Positions 15,472 through 24,652 of a DNA stretch of 25,959 bases are shown here, piece after piece. Made by a program: the position numbers and the translations under genes. The notes below the pieces were generated by a model that was given only the letters and a program-made list of their open reading frames with translations, was not told the DNA's origin and searched no databases. Every line of letters begins with the position of its first letter. Within the stretch, counting starts at the first letter, position 1. Origin of the DNA: Halieaceae bacterium (lineage in GTDB: Bacteria > Pseudomonadota > Gammaproteobacteria > Pseudomonadales > Halieaceae); the NCBI GenBank assembly GCA_003331685.1, contig QOPK01000009.1, positions 1 to 25,959 on the forward strand, in the 5' to 3' direction.

Positions 15472-16629
15472 TCAGATCTCCACCCGTAGTCTCGCCACGA
15501 CGCCGTCCCCCCGGGCGTTTGAGCTCTCGAGGCTCGCCGCCAGCGAGCGCTGGCCCAGCTGTTCCCGAACCTGCTCTACAGACTGGAAGTTCGGCGCTGA
15601 CAAATTGACACGAATCTCGCGTCCACCGCTATAGTTGACTGAAGTCAGAGTAATATTAGGGACCTCACCCGCTGCACTGAGCAGCGCCACCAATACTGGG
15701 GTGAATGCTCGGTGCTGCGCACCGGCGCCCAACTCTGCCAACTGACGATTGAGCTGCTTCTCTACGTCCACGACTGCGCCTGTGGGGTTTATGCGGCGAT
15801 AACTATCCTGAATTGCCTGTCTGAGCTGCAGGTCCTCTGCCTTGAGGGTCTGATAATCGGCAATGGACAAGCCAGTCTTCAAGATCAATGCCACACCTAA
15901 GGCGATGACAACCTGTTGCCAGACTCCCCACCAACGCCTTAACGGCAGTTGCGGTGCAAACTCTCCCTGCCGCAGATCCGGCCCAGCCGGGACAGGCTCT
16001 GCCAACAATAAGGCCTCGGACAGCCCCCCCTGACGCCATTGCATCTGATCGTGAAACTGCGTCGGGATACACGCCTTGGCAGCCGCTTCATCCTCTCCGT
16101 AGGCCACCATAACGTCCTGCTCTGAATTGAGACTATCCAGCAGTGCAGGTAACAACGCCGTCTCGATTCGCGCTCCCTCGGCCTCTCCCCAACGCACCAA
16201 CACAGATTCGGATTCGAACAACAGTGTCCACTGATCCGCTGCCCAAGGCAGACACAGCGCCTCTGTCACCCAGGGCAATTCCCTGAGGGGTTCGGGCATT
16301 TCCTCCATCCAATGATTGATAGTGGCGCGCTTTACAACACCCACCGCCTGCAAGCCATCGCGCAGGGGGGCGTGGGCGAAGTGGAGTTCGGAAACGTCTT
16401 CGAGCAGCGACTCTTCCAGCATAAACGGGAGCGCGCGTCGCAGGTGTTTCACCTCCTCTGGGGCCACCGGCACCGTGAGATTACGGACCCTGTCAGACGG
16501 TAATGCCAGGCAGGTATTTTCGGGCAGGCGCATTTCCCCTGTACCCAGAGACTGGGGCGCATGGCCGGGTCGCAGCAGAAATCCTTGCCCCTGCTGCCAA
16601 CGCACCACATTGAGATTCTCTCGGTTCAT
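15472..16629 (-). CDS. gspL: Type II secretion system protein GspL
   Basis: GspL links the cytoplasmic ATPase GspE to the inner-membrane platform. The product (385 residues from ATG 16629) has a cytoplasmic actin-like domain (about 1-225; CLALPSDRVRNLTVPV, RRALPFMLEESLLEDVSELH), one membrane helix (about 236-255) and a periplasmic domain ending VVARLRVEI. I chose 16629 because the family pattern begins at about residue 8 after it. The frame is open further upstream to an ATG at 16722, inside gspK. No ribosome site precedes 16629; instead the stop of an 18-codon mini-ORF overlaps the ATG (TGATG). Confidence 0.9.
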   Translation of the reverse strand: MNRENLNVVRWQQGQGFLLRPGHAPQSLGTGEMRLPENTCLALPSDRVRNLTVPVAPEEVKHLRRALPFMLEESLLEDVSELHFAHAPLRDGLQAVGVVKRATINHWMEEMPEPLRELPWVTEALCLPWAADQWTLLFESESVLVRWGEAEGARIETALLPALLDSLNSEQDVMVAYGEDEAAAKACIPTQFHDQMQWRQGGLSEALLLAEPVPAGPDLRQGEFAPQLPLRRWWGVWQQVVIALGVALILKTGLSIADYQTLKAEDLQLRQAIQDSYRRINPTGAVVDVEKQLNRQLAELGAGAQHRAFTPVLVALLSAAGEVPNITLTSVNYSGGREIRVNLSAPNFQSVEQVREQLGQRSLAASLESSNARGDGVVARLRVEI

Positions 16630-16685
16630 CAGTGGGGGATTCGCAACGCCAGTGAAGAAGTATGAACTGACAGTGGCCGCATCAT
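16630..16685 (-). other. 18-codon mini-ORF bridging gspK and gspL
   Basis: An ATG at 16685 overlaps the gspK stop (ATGA). The frame runs 18 codons and its TGA shares one base with the gspL ATG (TGATG, the TGA covering 16631-16629). It has no known product and is probably a translational-coupling device that carries ribosomes from gspK to gspL, where no Shine-Dalgarno sequence is visible. Chance is possible for a frame this short. Confidence 0.3.
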
Positions 16686-17803
16686 AGCTCGCCCTCTGAC
16701 CGAAAAACAGCGACAGTGGCATCGGGTAGGCGATGCAGCACGCTGAACAAGTGGCGCTCGCGCTCTACTAACTCCACCGTCGCATCCAGCAAGAACCAAT
16801 CACTTCTGATATCCAGAAGCGGTTCAAGCTGCCCCATGGATTGGCCCTCAAACGCCGGATCTGCCAGCAGATCCGCGACGGTGCCAATCTCCCCCTCGCG
16901 TCGCAATTCGTCTAGCCGCTGGGCCTCCATCTCGGCGAGAGGAAAGAGCTGATCGTCGCCGTTTACGCTGCGCAATACGGGCAAAGGGCAAGTGAGAATA
17001 TTTAAACGGCTACTCGTCTCCGGCCAAACGGTGACCAGCGGGGCCAGCGCTCGATATACCGGCTCGGTCATGCCTCGCACAGCGCGCAGTTCGCTCACGC
17101 TGGCCAGTGCTCGGTTAGCGGGCAGGTAGGGGTAATCAGCGTAGCGATACTCCCCCTCTTCAGCGCCATTCAGTCTGCGCTCGGCATCGCGATCAATAAA
17201 GTCCGTGACCGCATCGGTCAGGGCCATCGCCTCTTCCATAGGCAGCGACGCCTCCCCCAGCGCCTGCAGCAGTCTGATAAACATCTTCTGTGCGGTGTTC
17301 CAGCGATTTGTGGAGTCATCGGACAAGGCCGTCGCAGTCTGCTGCGGCTGATTACCCGTGCCAAGATCCTCTTCCACATCTTCAGCATCAACCGTATCGT
17401 TGGCATTTGGGGTCGCTTGTCCGACGGACTGCGTCTCTGCCAGCAAATTGAGATTCAGCCGCCCCTGCAGGTCTTCAATTCGCCCACTCATCCAGCCGCC
17501 GGCGTCCAGTGGATAAGGTGTCGGAGGCTGTGCCCAAACTTCTCCTAGGTGGTCCGCGGCGACCTCGGCTCTGGCATCGGCGCGGCTATCCGCCTGCAGT
17601 GCCAACGCCGCCAGCCCTTCTGCACCCATCAGATAGGCCCATGCTTGCTCGGAAAACAGCTGATGCGTTCCCCGTTGCAGGGTGAGCGTAAAATCGCGCT
17701 GCAACCCGACCATCAGCGCCGCCACCAGGGCAAACACCAACATAGCGACGACCAACGCAGCGCCTCCCTCTGCCCGGAAGGATTTATGGCGAAGGCAAGA
17801 CAT
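16682..17803 (-). CDS. gspK: Type II secretion minor pseudopilin GspK
   Basis: GspK caps the pseudopilus tip with GspI and GspJ. A 14-residue leader ends in GG, and the mature N-terminus AALVVAMLVFALVAALMVGL lacks the Glu5 found in other pseudopilins, as is normal for GspK. Family blocks are QAWAYLMGAEGLAA, RIEDLQGRLNLNLL, DAVTDFIDRDAERR and YRYADYPYLPANRALASVSEL. Residues about 122-168 are an acidic, Asn/Thr/Gln-rich insertion between RLNLNLL and the helical domain, which makes the protein (373 residues) longer than usual. The start ATG 17803 has a strong GGAGG 5 bases upstream and overlaps gspJ by 20 bases; ATG 17821 is weaker. Confidence 0.94.
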   Translation of the reverse strand: MSCLRHKSFRAEGGAALVVAMLVFALVAALMVGLQRDFTLTLQRGTHQLFSEQAWAYLMGAEGLAALALQADSRADARAEVAADHLGEVWAQPPTPYPLDAGGWMSGRIEDLQGRLNLNLLAETQSVGQATPNANDTVDAEDVEEDLGTGNQPQQTATALSDDSTNRWNTAQKMFIRLLQALGEASLPMEEAMALTDAVTDFIDRDAERRLNGAEEGEYRYADYPYLPANRALASVSELRAVRGMTEPVYRALAPLVTVWPETSSRLNILTCPLPVLRSVNGDDQLFPLAEMEAQRLDELRREGEIGTVADLLADPAFEGQSMGQLEPLLDIRSDWFLLDATVELVERERHLFSVLHRLPDATVAVFRSEGEL

Positions 17804-18440
17804 AGATCCTCCGTAGCTCACCCAGTCCGGTTACCTCCATGATCACCTCCACGGCAGCCGGCGGTGAGGGTATTTGCCCGGGTTGAGACAAATCAGCGAT
17901 CCAGTTGTCCTGCCAATTGCGACGGTCAATGACGTCATTGCGGTCACTCTCAACCTCTGATAACGCCGAAAGAAACCTGAGCTCAAAACGCTCAACCCCT
18001 TCCAGAATCGCGGTTTCAACGGGTTCCGTTCCCGCAGTGCGATCGAGCACGGGAAAATAGCCGCGCCAGAGGCGCTCGTCTTCAAGCCACCAGCGGACCC
18101 GCTGCAGCGTACTGCGAGGCGCGGCACTGGAGTTGTGCCAACCGGCTCGGGTAAGCGCCAGCGGCTCACGCGCCAATTCGCCACCCGAGAGCGCTGGCAC
18201 CACCTGGCCAAATTCATCGACAACGGGTCGGTTTACCACCTGCCGGAGATCTCTCGACAAGAGTGCCCAAGTCTGATTGATATCGTAGGCACGCCCGCCT
18301 GCGCTACGCAGGCTTTCCGCACCGGAAAGCGCGGAAGACAAACCGGTATAGGCCACCACCGAAATCAAGGCGGTGATCGCCATAGCAATCAGCACCTCTA
18401 CCAGCGTAAAGCCCGCAACAGACGAGCTACCGCGCCCCAT
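17784..18440 (-). CDS. gspJ: Type II secretion minor pseudopilin GspJ
   Basis: A prepilin leader MGRGSSSVAG is followed by the cleavage-methylation site and hydrophobic helix FTLVEVLIAMAITALISVV, with Glu5 present. The rest (SALSGAESLRSAGGRA, LLSRDLRQVVNRPVVD, RSTLQRVRWWLEDERLWRG) is typical of GspJ, which joins GspI and GspK in the pseudopilus tip. The chosen ATG at 18440 has AGGAG 7 bases upstream and overlaps gspI by 14 bases; the frame is open another 26 codons upstream, but those residues would make an unnatural leader. The product is 218 residues, close to the family norm. Confidence 0.95.
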   Translation of the reverse strand: MGRGSSSVAGFTLVEVLIAMAITALISVVAYTGLSSALSGAESLRSAGGRAYDINQTWALLSRDLRQVVNRPVVDEFGQVVPALSGGELAREPLALTRAGWHNSSAAPRSTLQRVRWWLEDERLWRGYFPVLDRTAGTEPVETAILEGVERFELRFLSALSEVESDRNDVIDRRNWQDNWIADLSQPGQIPSPPAAVEVIMEVTGLGELRRIYVLPSP

Positions 18441-18870
18441 TGGATTGCTCCTGGGCGAGATAACCATCGAGGGTATGAATGGGTGACGCCTCTCCGTCTT
18501 CCTGATCAGACACCACAATTTGGTAACGGAAAAAACCGGGGATCGCGGTCTCCTCCCCTTCGCTCCACCAATACCAGCTGCGTCCCGCCAGCTCCTCAGT
18601 GCCCGACACCCGGCCGCTTTGCAACGAGCCCCTTGCGCCCAAAACCAAGCGCAACTCGGCTAGGCGATTGGCCGCGACCCATTGTGCATGAGTGCGGTCC
18701 TCTAGGTAGCGTAATCCGTCTAACTGCTGTGACAGCGTGACCAGCAGCGCGGGCAGGGCGACCGCCACCACCGCCAGCGCCACCATTACCTCGACTAGGG
18801 TAAAGCCAAGCAGCGCACGGGTTGCGAGTGAGTGAGTGGTTTCGCCACGCAGGAGGTCAGTCCTCTGCAT
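18427..18870 (-). CDS. gspI: Type II secretion minor pseudopilin GspI
   Basis: The processed N-terminus is FTLVEVMVALAVVAVALPAL after a 22-residue leader ending in LLG, with Glu5 present. The leader is longer than the usual 6-10 residues, but no later start with a ribosome site gives a shorter leader. HAQWVAANRLAELRL is typical of GspI. The 147-residue product fits the family. It overlaps gspH by 14 bases and gspJ by 14 bases. GspI starts the tip complex with J and K. Confidence 0.93.
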   Translation of the reverse strand: MQRTDLLRGETTHSLATRALLGFTLVEVMVALAVVAVALPALLVTLSQQLDGLRYLEDRTHAQWVAANRLAELRLVLGARGSLQSGRVSGTEELAGRSWYWWSEGEETAIPGFFRYQIVVSDQEDGEASPIHTLDGYLAQEQSNGAR

Positions 18871-19420
18871 CGATCCTGCCTCGGGGCATGAGGGTCATGC
18901 GACCCAACAGATCCCACTCCAGCCGGTACAGCAATTCGCCAGTCCGCGAATCGAACCAACCCAATGATCCGGGTGTCATCTCGCCACCCGCCCAGGCAAC
19001 GATCTGTGGCGAGGGATTGAGGTCGGGCTCATGGGGCAGCAGCTCGACCTCAGGTTGGCCCGACAGATCAAGGCGGAGCTCGAAGCCTGCCGCCAGTTTA
19101 AGCGGCTTGAAGACCTCGGCACTGCCGCGGGGTGCCGCCCAGCCCTGATCAAACCGTCTCAACCAGATACCCTCATAACCGGGTGAGCCCATGTCACTGA
19201 CCCGGGCAATAAACAGTCCGTGGTCGGAAGCAGATAAGCCCGCCTCAGCGCTTGCGAAGGCCAATAAGCCGGAGAGATGCCGCACTTCGCCCTCTAGCTC
19301 CAGCTCGGCGCCACCCCGGCCCACGTTGAGACTCACTACGCCGGTCAGCAACACAATCACGAATACCGCGACGAGAAGCTCAATCAGGCTGAAGCCGCGC
19401 ACCCTACCGTTGAGCCTCAT
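18857..19420 (-). CDS. gspH: Type II secretion minor pseudopilin GspH
   Basis: The 9-residue leader MRLNGRVRG precedes FSLIELLVAVFVIVLLTGVV, with Glu5 present. After the helix come the GspH-type beta-rich domain elements (VRHLSGLLAFASAEAGLSA, LRRFDQGW, and near the end SRTGELLYRLEWD). GspH connects the tip complex to the GspG shaft. At 187 residues it matches the family. The start lies 29 bases after the gspG stop, the largest gap between any two genes of the operon. Confidence 0.94.
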   Translation of the reverse strand: MRLNGRVRGFSLIELLVAVFVIVLLTGVVSLNVGRGGAELELEGEVRHLSGLLAFASAEAGLSASDHGLFIARVSDMGSPGYEGIWLRRFDQGWAAPRGSAEVFKPLKLAAGFELRLDLSGQPEVELLPHEPDLNPSPQIVAWAGGEMTPGSLGWFDSRTGELLYRLEWDLLGRMTLMPRGRIDAED

Positions 19421-19449
19421 CGAACCCTACTTTTCCGAGCGGCCGGGGC

Positions 19450-19881
19450 TCAGCCGCTTGTCTGATTCCAGTTGCCAATATCGGTGTTCTGACCTTCCCC
19501 ACCCGGCAAGCCATCGGCGCCCATCGAATAAATGTCTACCTCCCGGTACTCGCCGGGGGACAGGTAAAGGTAAGATCGACCCCACGGGTCCATCGGCAGT
19601 TCGGACAGATAGCCGCCCTGCTTGAAATTGCGCGGCTCGGGCTCCAGCGAACTGGGCGTCACCAGGGCCTCTAGCCCCTGCTCGGTGGTCGGATACACGT
19701 AATTGTCCAAACGATAGATCTTCAACGCCGTCTCAATAGACTTGAAGTCAGCCTGCACTTTTTGGATGCGGGCGTCATCGGCACTGTTGAGCACGGTCGG
19801 TGCGACAACGCTGATCAACAGTCCCATTATGACCAGCACCACCAAAATTTCGATCAATGAAAAACCGCTCTGTTTCGTCAT
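19450..19881 (-). CDS. gspG: Type II secretion major pseudopilin GspG
   Basis: GspG builds the shaft of the pseudopilus. A 6-residue leader (MTKQSG) is followed by FSLIEILVVLVIMGLLISVV with Glu5. The conserved mid region reads TEQGLEALV, YLSELPMDPWGRSYLYLSPG, and the C-terminal calcium-binding loop reads DIYSMGADGLPGGEG followed by NTDIGNW. All of these are canonical. The 143-residue length is standard. It is the best-conserved gene of the cluster and fixes the identity of the system as type II secretion rather than type IV pili. Confidence 0.98.
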   Translation of the reverse strand: MTKQSGFSLIEILVVLVIMGLLISVVAPTVLNSADDARIQKVQADFKSIETALKIYRLDNYVYPTTEQGLEALVTPSSLEPEPRNFKQGGYLSELPMDPWGRSYLYLSPGEYREVDIYSMGADGLPGGEGQNTDIGNWNQTSG

Positions 19882-19887
19882 GGGTGC

Positions 19888-21108
19888 TTACCTCACCATC
19901 GTATTCAAATCAAAAATCGGGAGCAGAATGGCGAGCACAATGGTCAGTACCAGCCCTCCCATAAAGACGACCATCGCGGGTTCGAATAACCCCATGATGG
20001 TTCCCAGTGTCATTTCCAGTTCGCGTTCCTGGTTCAGCGCCGAGCGCTCCAGCATGGTCTCCAGATCTCCACTGGATTCTCCAGATGCCACCATGTGCAC
20101 CATCATGGGTGGAAAAAATGCCTCCTGAGAAAGCGCCCGGCTCAAACTGGCGCCCTCCTGTACCACGACGGATACCGTGCCGCTGGCTTCGCGAAGAACC
20201 ATATTGGTCATCACGGCACCCGCGATACGGAGTGCGTGGATCAGGGGCACGCCCGACGCCATCAGAATACTGAGTGTCGAGGCGAACCGGGCAGTGTCCA
20301 ACGCGATCAGTAGTCCGCGCAGACCCGGAACGCGGAGCAGGAACATGTGCCAGCGCTTGCGCCAATCGGGGTGTCGCAACAGACGTCTACCCAACGCTAC
20401 GGACGCAATTAAAAGGATAAGGCAATACAGTGCATAGGCGCGCAGAAAGTCGCTGACCCAAATCAGTCCCACCGTGAGCGGAGGGAGCGCTTTTTTGGAG
20501 TGCACAAAAATGCCCACCAACTCGGGGACCACAAAAATCATGAGTGCCGAAACCACAGCCACCGCCACCGCGATCAACACAAACGGATAGATCAGTGCCA
20601 TCTGTAATTTTTGTGCCGTGTGTTGGCGGGTCTCTGTGTAATGCGCCAATTGCTCCAGCACCGGTGCCAGCTGGCCGGCTTCCTCGCCCGCATTAACCAT
20701 AGCCCGATACATCTCGCCGAACGCTTGAGGGAACTGATTCAAGGCGTGTGCCAGCGTGTGGCCCTCGGCTACCTTGGAGCGCACCTGCAGCATCATTGAT
20801 TTGATCGCGGGCTTGCGGCTCTGATCAGCGACCGCCTGCAGACACTCATCCAGCGGCAGTGCCGATGCCACCAGAGTGGCCAATTGCCGGGTTAGCAGCG
20901 CCAGATCGCTGGCGCCCAAACGCTTGGCAAACCATCGTAAACGATGGCCCTCACCCGACCCGCCCACATTCGTGGCCTCTGCGACGTCTACCGGTCTCAG
21001 ATGGCGCTGCCTGAGCGTCCCTCTCACCTGCCGATCGGAATCACCTTCCAGCACACCTTTGACCAATTTGCCCTCATCGTTGAGGGCCTTGTAACGAAAG
21101 GCTGTCAT
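19888..21108 (-). CDS. gspF: Type II secretion inner-membrane platform protein GspF
   Basis: GspF is the polytopic platform protein that works with GspE to drive pseudopilus assembly. The start MTAFRYKALNDEGKLVKG is characteristic. Two homologous cytoplasmic T2SSF domains are visible (LALLTRQLATLVASALPLDE at about 65-85 and RFASTLSILMASGVPLIHAL at about 270), with helices at about 170-190, 220-240 and 375-395. The 406-residue length is normal. It lies 3 bases after gspE and 6 bases before gspG. Confidence 0.98.
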   Translation of the reverse strand: MTAFRYKALNDEGKLVKGVLEGDSDRQVRGTLRQRHLRPVDVAEATNVGGSGEGHRLRWFAKRLGASDLALLTRQLATLVASALPLDECLQAVADQSRKPAIKSMMLQVRSKVAEGHTLAHALNQFPQAFGEMYRAMVNAGEEAGQLAPVLEQLAHYTETRQHTAQKLQMALIYPFVLIAVAVAVVSALMIFVVPELVGIFVHSKKALPPLTVGLIWVSDFLRAYALYCLILLIASVALGRRLLRHPDWRKRWHMFLLRVPGLRGLLIALDTARFASTLSILMASGVPLIHALRIAGAVMTNMVLREASGTVSVVVQEGASLSRALSQEAFFPPMMVHMVASGESSGDLETMLERSALNQERELEMTLGTIMGLFEPAMVVFMGGLVLTIVLAILLPIFDLNTMVR

Positions 21109-21111
21109 GGA

Positions 21112-22629
21112 TCAATTGACCGCGGTCACCCGCAGCACTTCCTCTAAGCTGGTCTCACCACTGATAATCCGACGGCGACCATCGGCATCGATACCGGGGC
21201 TTTGCTGTCTGGCTAGGCGCAGCAACGATTGCTCGCCCTGACCGTCGTGGATCGCTTCACGGAGTGCGTCACCAATTTCGATCAGCTCGTAGATACCCGT
21301 CCGGCCGCGATACCCGGTCATGTTGCAGCGCTCGCAGCCCCGGGCTCGATAGAGCTGCACACTCTCGTCAGTCAGCCCCAGTCGCTCCCGCTCAGCCTCC
21401 CCCGGCTGGTAGGGCTCGCGACATTCCAAACACAAGAGTCGAACCAGTCGTTGCGCCATTACGGCGAGCAGGCTCGATGAGAGTAAGAACGGCTCTACGC
21501 CCATGTCTTGCAGGCGCGTCACGGCACCGATTGCCGTATTGGTGTGGAGTGTCGACAACACCAGGTGGCCCGTCAGCGACGCCTGAACGGCAATTTCAGC
21601 GGTCTCCAGATCACGTATCTCACCCACCATGACGACGTCGGGATCCTGTCGCAGAATGGCCCTCAACCCCCGGGCGAAGGTCATATCGACCTTGGGATTG
21701 ACCTGGGTTTGCCCCACACCGGGCAACATGTATTCGACCGGGTCTTCAATCGTCAGAATGTTGCGCGAACTATCATTGATGCTGGACAACCCGGCATATA
21801 GCGTCGTGGTCTTACCCGAACCCGTGGGCCCGGTCACCAAGATGATCCCGTGGGGGCTCGCCAGAGCGCCACGGTACGCGTTATCGACCTGCTCATTCAT
21901 CTGCAATTCACTGAGATTAAGCTGCCCAGCCTGTGTATCAAGCAATCGCAATACCACCCGCTCACCGTGGGCAGATGGGATGGTCGACATGCGAATATCG
22001 ATGCTATAGCCGGCTATGCGCACCGAGATACGGCCATCCTGAGGCACACGCTTTTCCGCAATATCCAGCTTCGCCATGACTTTCAGTCGAGAGACCAACA
22101 GCGGCGCTAAGGTTCGTTTGGGGGAGAGGACCTCGCTCAGTATGCCATCCACCCGGTAGCGGACACTGAGACGCTCTTCGAAGGTCTCGATGTGGATGTC
22201 CGAAGCCTGCTCTTTCACCGCCTGAGACAAAATAGCATTGATCAGACGGATAATCGGCGCGTCGTCATCGGTATCCATCAAATCGCCGACGTCAGGCAGC
22301 TCCTCCACCAGTCGCGACAAATCAATATCCGAGGATAAGTCCTCGGCCATCTGTGCCGCCTCGTTCTGGGTACGCTGATAGGCCACGGTAAGTCGCTGAC
22401 GAAACTGGTCCTCATCGATCGGCGCCAGTGAGAACACCTCCCCCAGGTAGCGTCGCACCTCGAGTAATACGTCAGTGGCCAACGGCGGAACATAATGGAG
22501 GGTCAGCGAAGCACCGGAGCGCTCGAGCAGCACATTGCGGCTCTGCGCAAACGTAAAAGGCAGTCCAGACGTTAGGACGAGGCTCACAGGCTCAGCGACG
22601 GGTATGGACTCCGGTGCAGACTCGCTCAT
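21112..22629 (-). CDS. gspE: Type II secretion ATPase GspE
   Basis: This cytoplasmic hexameric ATPase powers secretion and docks on GspL. Walker A, GPTGSGKT, is at residues 267-274. The Asp/His boxes and Walker B-like region (RQDPDVVMVGEIRDLETAEI, then GHLVLSTLHTN) follow. The tetracysteine zinc site is CLECRE plus CERCNMTG. N-terminal domains include SLTLHYVPPLATDVLLEVRR and the ASDIHIE motif. The 505-residue length is usual. It starts 6 bases after the gspD stop. Confidence 0.98.
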   Translation of the reverse strand: MSESAPESIPVAEPVSLVLTSGLPFTFAQSRNVLLERSGASLTLHYVPPLATDVLLEVRRYLGEVFSLAPIDEDQFRQRLTVAYQRTQNEAAQMAEDLSSDIDLSRLVEELPDVGDLMDTDDDAPIIRLINAILSQAVKEQASDIHIETFEERLSVRYRVDGILSEVLSPKRTLAPLLVSRLKVMAKLDIAEKRVPQDGRISVRIAGYSIDIRMSTIPSAHGERVVLRLLDTQAGQLNLSELQMNEQVDNAYRGALASPHGIILVTGPTGSGKTTTLYAGLSSINDSSRNILTIEDPVEYMLPGVGQTQVNPKVDMTFARGLRAILRQDPDVVMVGEIRDLETAEIAVQASLTGHLVLSTLHTNTAIGAVTRLQDMGVEPFLLSSSLLAVMAQRLVRLLCLECREPYQPGEAERERLGLTDESVQLYRARGCERCNMTGYRGRTGIYELIEIGDALREAIHDGQGEQSLLRLARQQSPGIDADGRRRIISGETSLEEVLRVTAVN

Positions 22630-22635
22630 CGGCGG

Positions 22636-24642
22636 TCACTCTTGCTCTGCATCGTCGGCCGGCACTTCAGGCAACTGCTGAAGCTGCTCTTCCCAGGTCG
22701 GCAATACCGGCAAGTTGCCGTCATCGAGGAACATAAGGCCACGCTCGCGACGCTCCATCTGCTGATCCCTGATAAAGCGATATTTTTCTGCGGTGGCGCC
22801 CGACAGATCGTCGTCATTGCGAATGATGGTCGGGCGAATGAAAACCAGCAAGTTCTGCTTGGTCACCTCAACCGAATCACTGCGGAACAAGCGACCTAAG
22901 AGGGGGATCCTGGAGAGCCCTGGCACACCCTCGCTGGTGTCAGTCACTTTGTCTTCGACCAAGCCACCCAACACCACGATGTTGCCGTCATTAGCGAGCA
23001 CCATCGTCTCGATCTTGCGCTCATTGGTGATGATGTCTGAGGCGATGAGGGCAGGGCTGAGACTGGAGACCTCCTGAACGATATCCATCACAATGGCATC
23101 ACCCTCGTTGATTTGCGGTGTCACTTTCAAGGTCACACCCACGCTCTGGCGTTCAATCGTCTGGAACGGATTCGAGGCGCCATTGGCCGCGCCAGTATTG
23201 GTGTAGGAGCCGGTCACGAAGGGCACCTGCTGGCCTACCGTGATAAAGGCCTCCTCATTATCGAGGGTGAGCAGACTGGGGGTGGAGAGAATGTTTGAAT
23301 TTCCCTGGGATTCCAAAGCATTGAGGATCACGGTCATCGTCAGGGACTCATCCACCACACCCCATCCGAGCGTCGTTCCGGGTATTGTTGCCAGTGACGC
23401 AGCCACTTCCCTCGTGCCAATGTTTTCTGAGCCATCATCGGGGACCAGCGCGCCGCCCAGCTGGCTCAAATTGTTCCGTCTGGCATCGTTCGTGGTGATG
23501 TTGCTGCCATAGGCACCGTTATCGTCGGCGAACAGCCACTGCAGCCCCAGCTCCTGACCTTCCGAGACTCTCACCTCTACGATGATGGCCTCGATCAGTA
23601 CCTGGGCTCGACGAATATCCAGCCGCGCAATGACAGCCTCTAGCGCAGCCATCTCATCGGTGTCGGCGGTAATGATCAGGCTGTTGGTGCCCTCATCGGC
23701 CTCGATAGTCGATTCGCCGTTGCCCGCGCGTTTGTTACTTCCACCTTCCTCCAAACGGGAGATGTTCTGCATGACCCGGGTCAGCACTTCAGCAATCGTT
23801 GTCGCGTCGGCATACTCGAGATAGATCACGCGGACGTTGCCGGATTGCTCGAGCGGCGTGTCGAGATACGCCACCAGTTTACGGATACGGTCGACGGACA
23901 ACTCATCCGCGGTCACCACAACACTGTTGGTGCGCTTGTCGGCCACCAGCACTGCCTCTTTATCGGCTTCAGCACCCTCACCCTGCCGGGACTTCTCAAG
24001 CGTGTTCAGCATGCTGACCACGTCCTCGGCGACCCCGTACTTGAGGCGGATGATTTCCGTGGTCTGCACCGCCGAGCGGTCCATGCGCTCAATAATGTCG
24101 ACGATCCGGCCGATATTGGATCGAATATCGGAGATGATGATGGCGTTGCTGGGTGCGTAGGCCGCCATATGCGCCTGCTGCGGCACCAGTGGACGAAGGA
24201 CAGGAATCAATTTGGCCGCCGAGATATTGTCGAGCCGAATGACCTGCGTCACGTATTCGTCGTTCCCAACCGCCGCTTGATCTTCCATAATGGGCACCGG
24301 CGATGAGCGGGCATCTTTACTCGGAACAATGCGGATCACCTGCCCGCTTCGAACGGCCGTGTAGCCCTGCACATCGAGAATGGACAGGAAAAGATCATAG
24401 AGCTCTGCCTGTGACACCGGCTTCGATGAGATCACCCTGACCTTCCCCTTCACATTCGGGTCCACCACCATGGTCGTACCGGTCACGTCGGCCACAAACT
24501 TAATGAACTCCTGAATGTCGGTGTCCTTGAGGTTGACCGTATATTCCTGTGCCGTGGAGCCGGCGCTCAGAGTGAGTGCCGTAGTGACGGCGATCGCGCT
24601 CAGGCTGTTTTTGAGCAAAGCTGTGAGGTCTGAAATGTTCAC
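22636..24642 (-). CDS. gspD: Type II secretion outer-membrane secretin GspD
   Basis: GspD forms the outer-membrane channel. A signal peptide ends at about residue 31 (STA before QEYTVN). The periplasmic N0 domain (DIQEFIKFVADVTGTTMVVD) and three N1-N3 repeats (for example ADKRTNSVVVTADE and EADEGTNSLIITAD) follow. The C-terminal secretin domain contains LSTPSLLTLDNEEAFITVGQ, VPFVTGSYTN and VVLGGLVEDKV. I chose GTG 24642 because AGGA lies 5 bases upstream, just after the gspC stop; ATG 24672 would overlap gspC and add a charged stretch before the signal. The 668-residue product has a short acidic, glutamine-rich tail, where a pilotin may bind. Confidence 0.97.
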   Translation of the reverse strand: MNISDLTALLKNSLSAIAVTTALTLSAGSTAQEYTVNLKDTDIQEFIKFVADVTGTTMVVDPNVKGKVRVISSKPVSQAELYDLFLSILDVQGYTAVRSGQVIRIVPSKDARSSPVPIMEDQAAVGNDEYVTQVIRLDNISAAKLIPVLRPLVPQQAHMAAYAPSNAIIISDIRSNIGRIVDIIERMDRSAVQTTEIIRLKYGVAEDVVSMLNTLEKSRQGEGAEADKEAVLVADKRTNSVVVTADELSVDRIRKLVAYLDTPLEQSGNVRVIYLEYADATTIAEVLTRVMQNISRLEEGGSNKRAGNGESTIEADEGTNSLIITADTDEMAALEAVIARLDIRRAQVLIEAIIVEVRVSEGQELGLQWLFADDNGAYGSNITTNDARRNNLSQLGGALVPDDGSENIGTREVAASLATIPGTTLGWGVVDESLTMTVILNALESQGNSNILSTPSLLTLDNEEAFITVGQQVPFVTGSYTNTGAANGASNPFQTIERQSVGVTLKVTPQINEGDAIVMDIVQEVSSLSPALIASDIITNERKIETMVLANDGNIVVLGGLVEDKVTDTSEGVPGLSRIPLLGRLFRSDSVEVTKQNLLVFIRPTIIRNDDDLSGATAEKYRFIRDQQMERRERGLMFLDDGNLPVLPTWEEQLQQLPEVPADDAEQE

Positions 24643-24652
24643 GGTTATCCTG

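Noticed and set aside
23799..24306. Rightward open frames of over 100 codons inside gspD and other gsp genes
   Set aside because: They are shadows of strongly conserved leftward genes, with no ribosome sites and no recognisable motifs.
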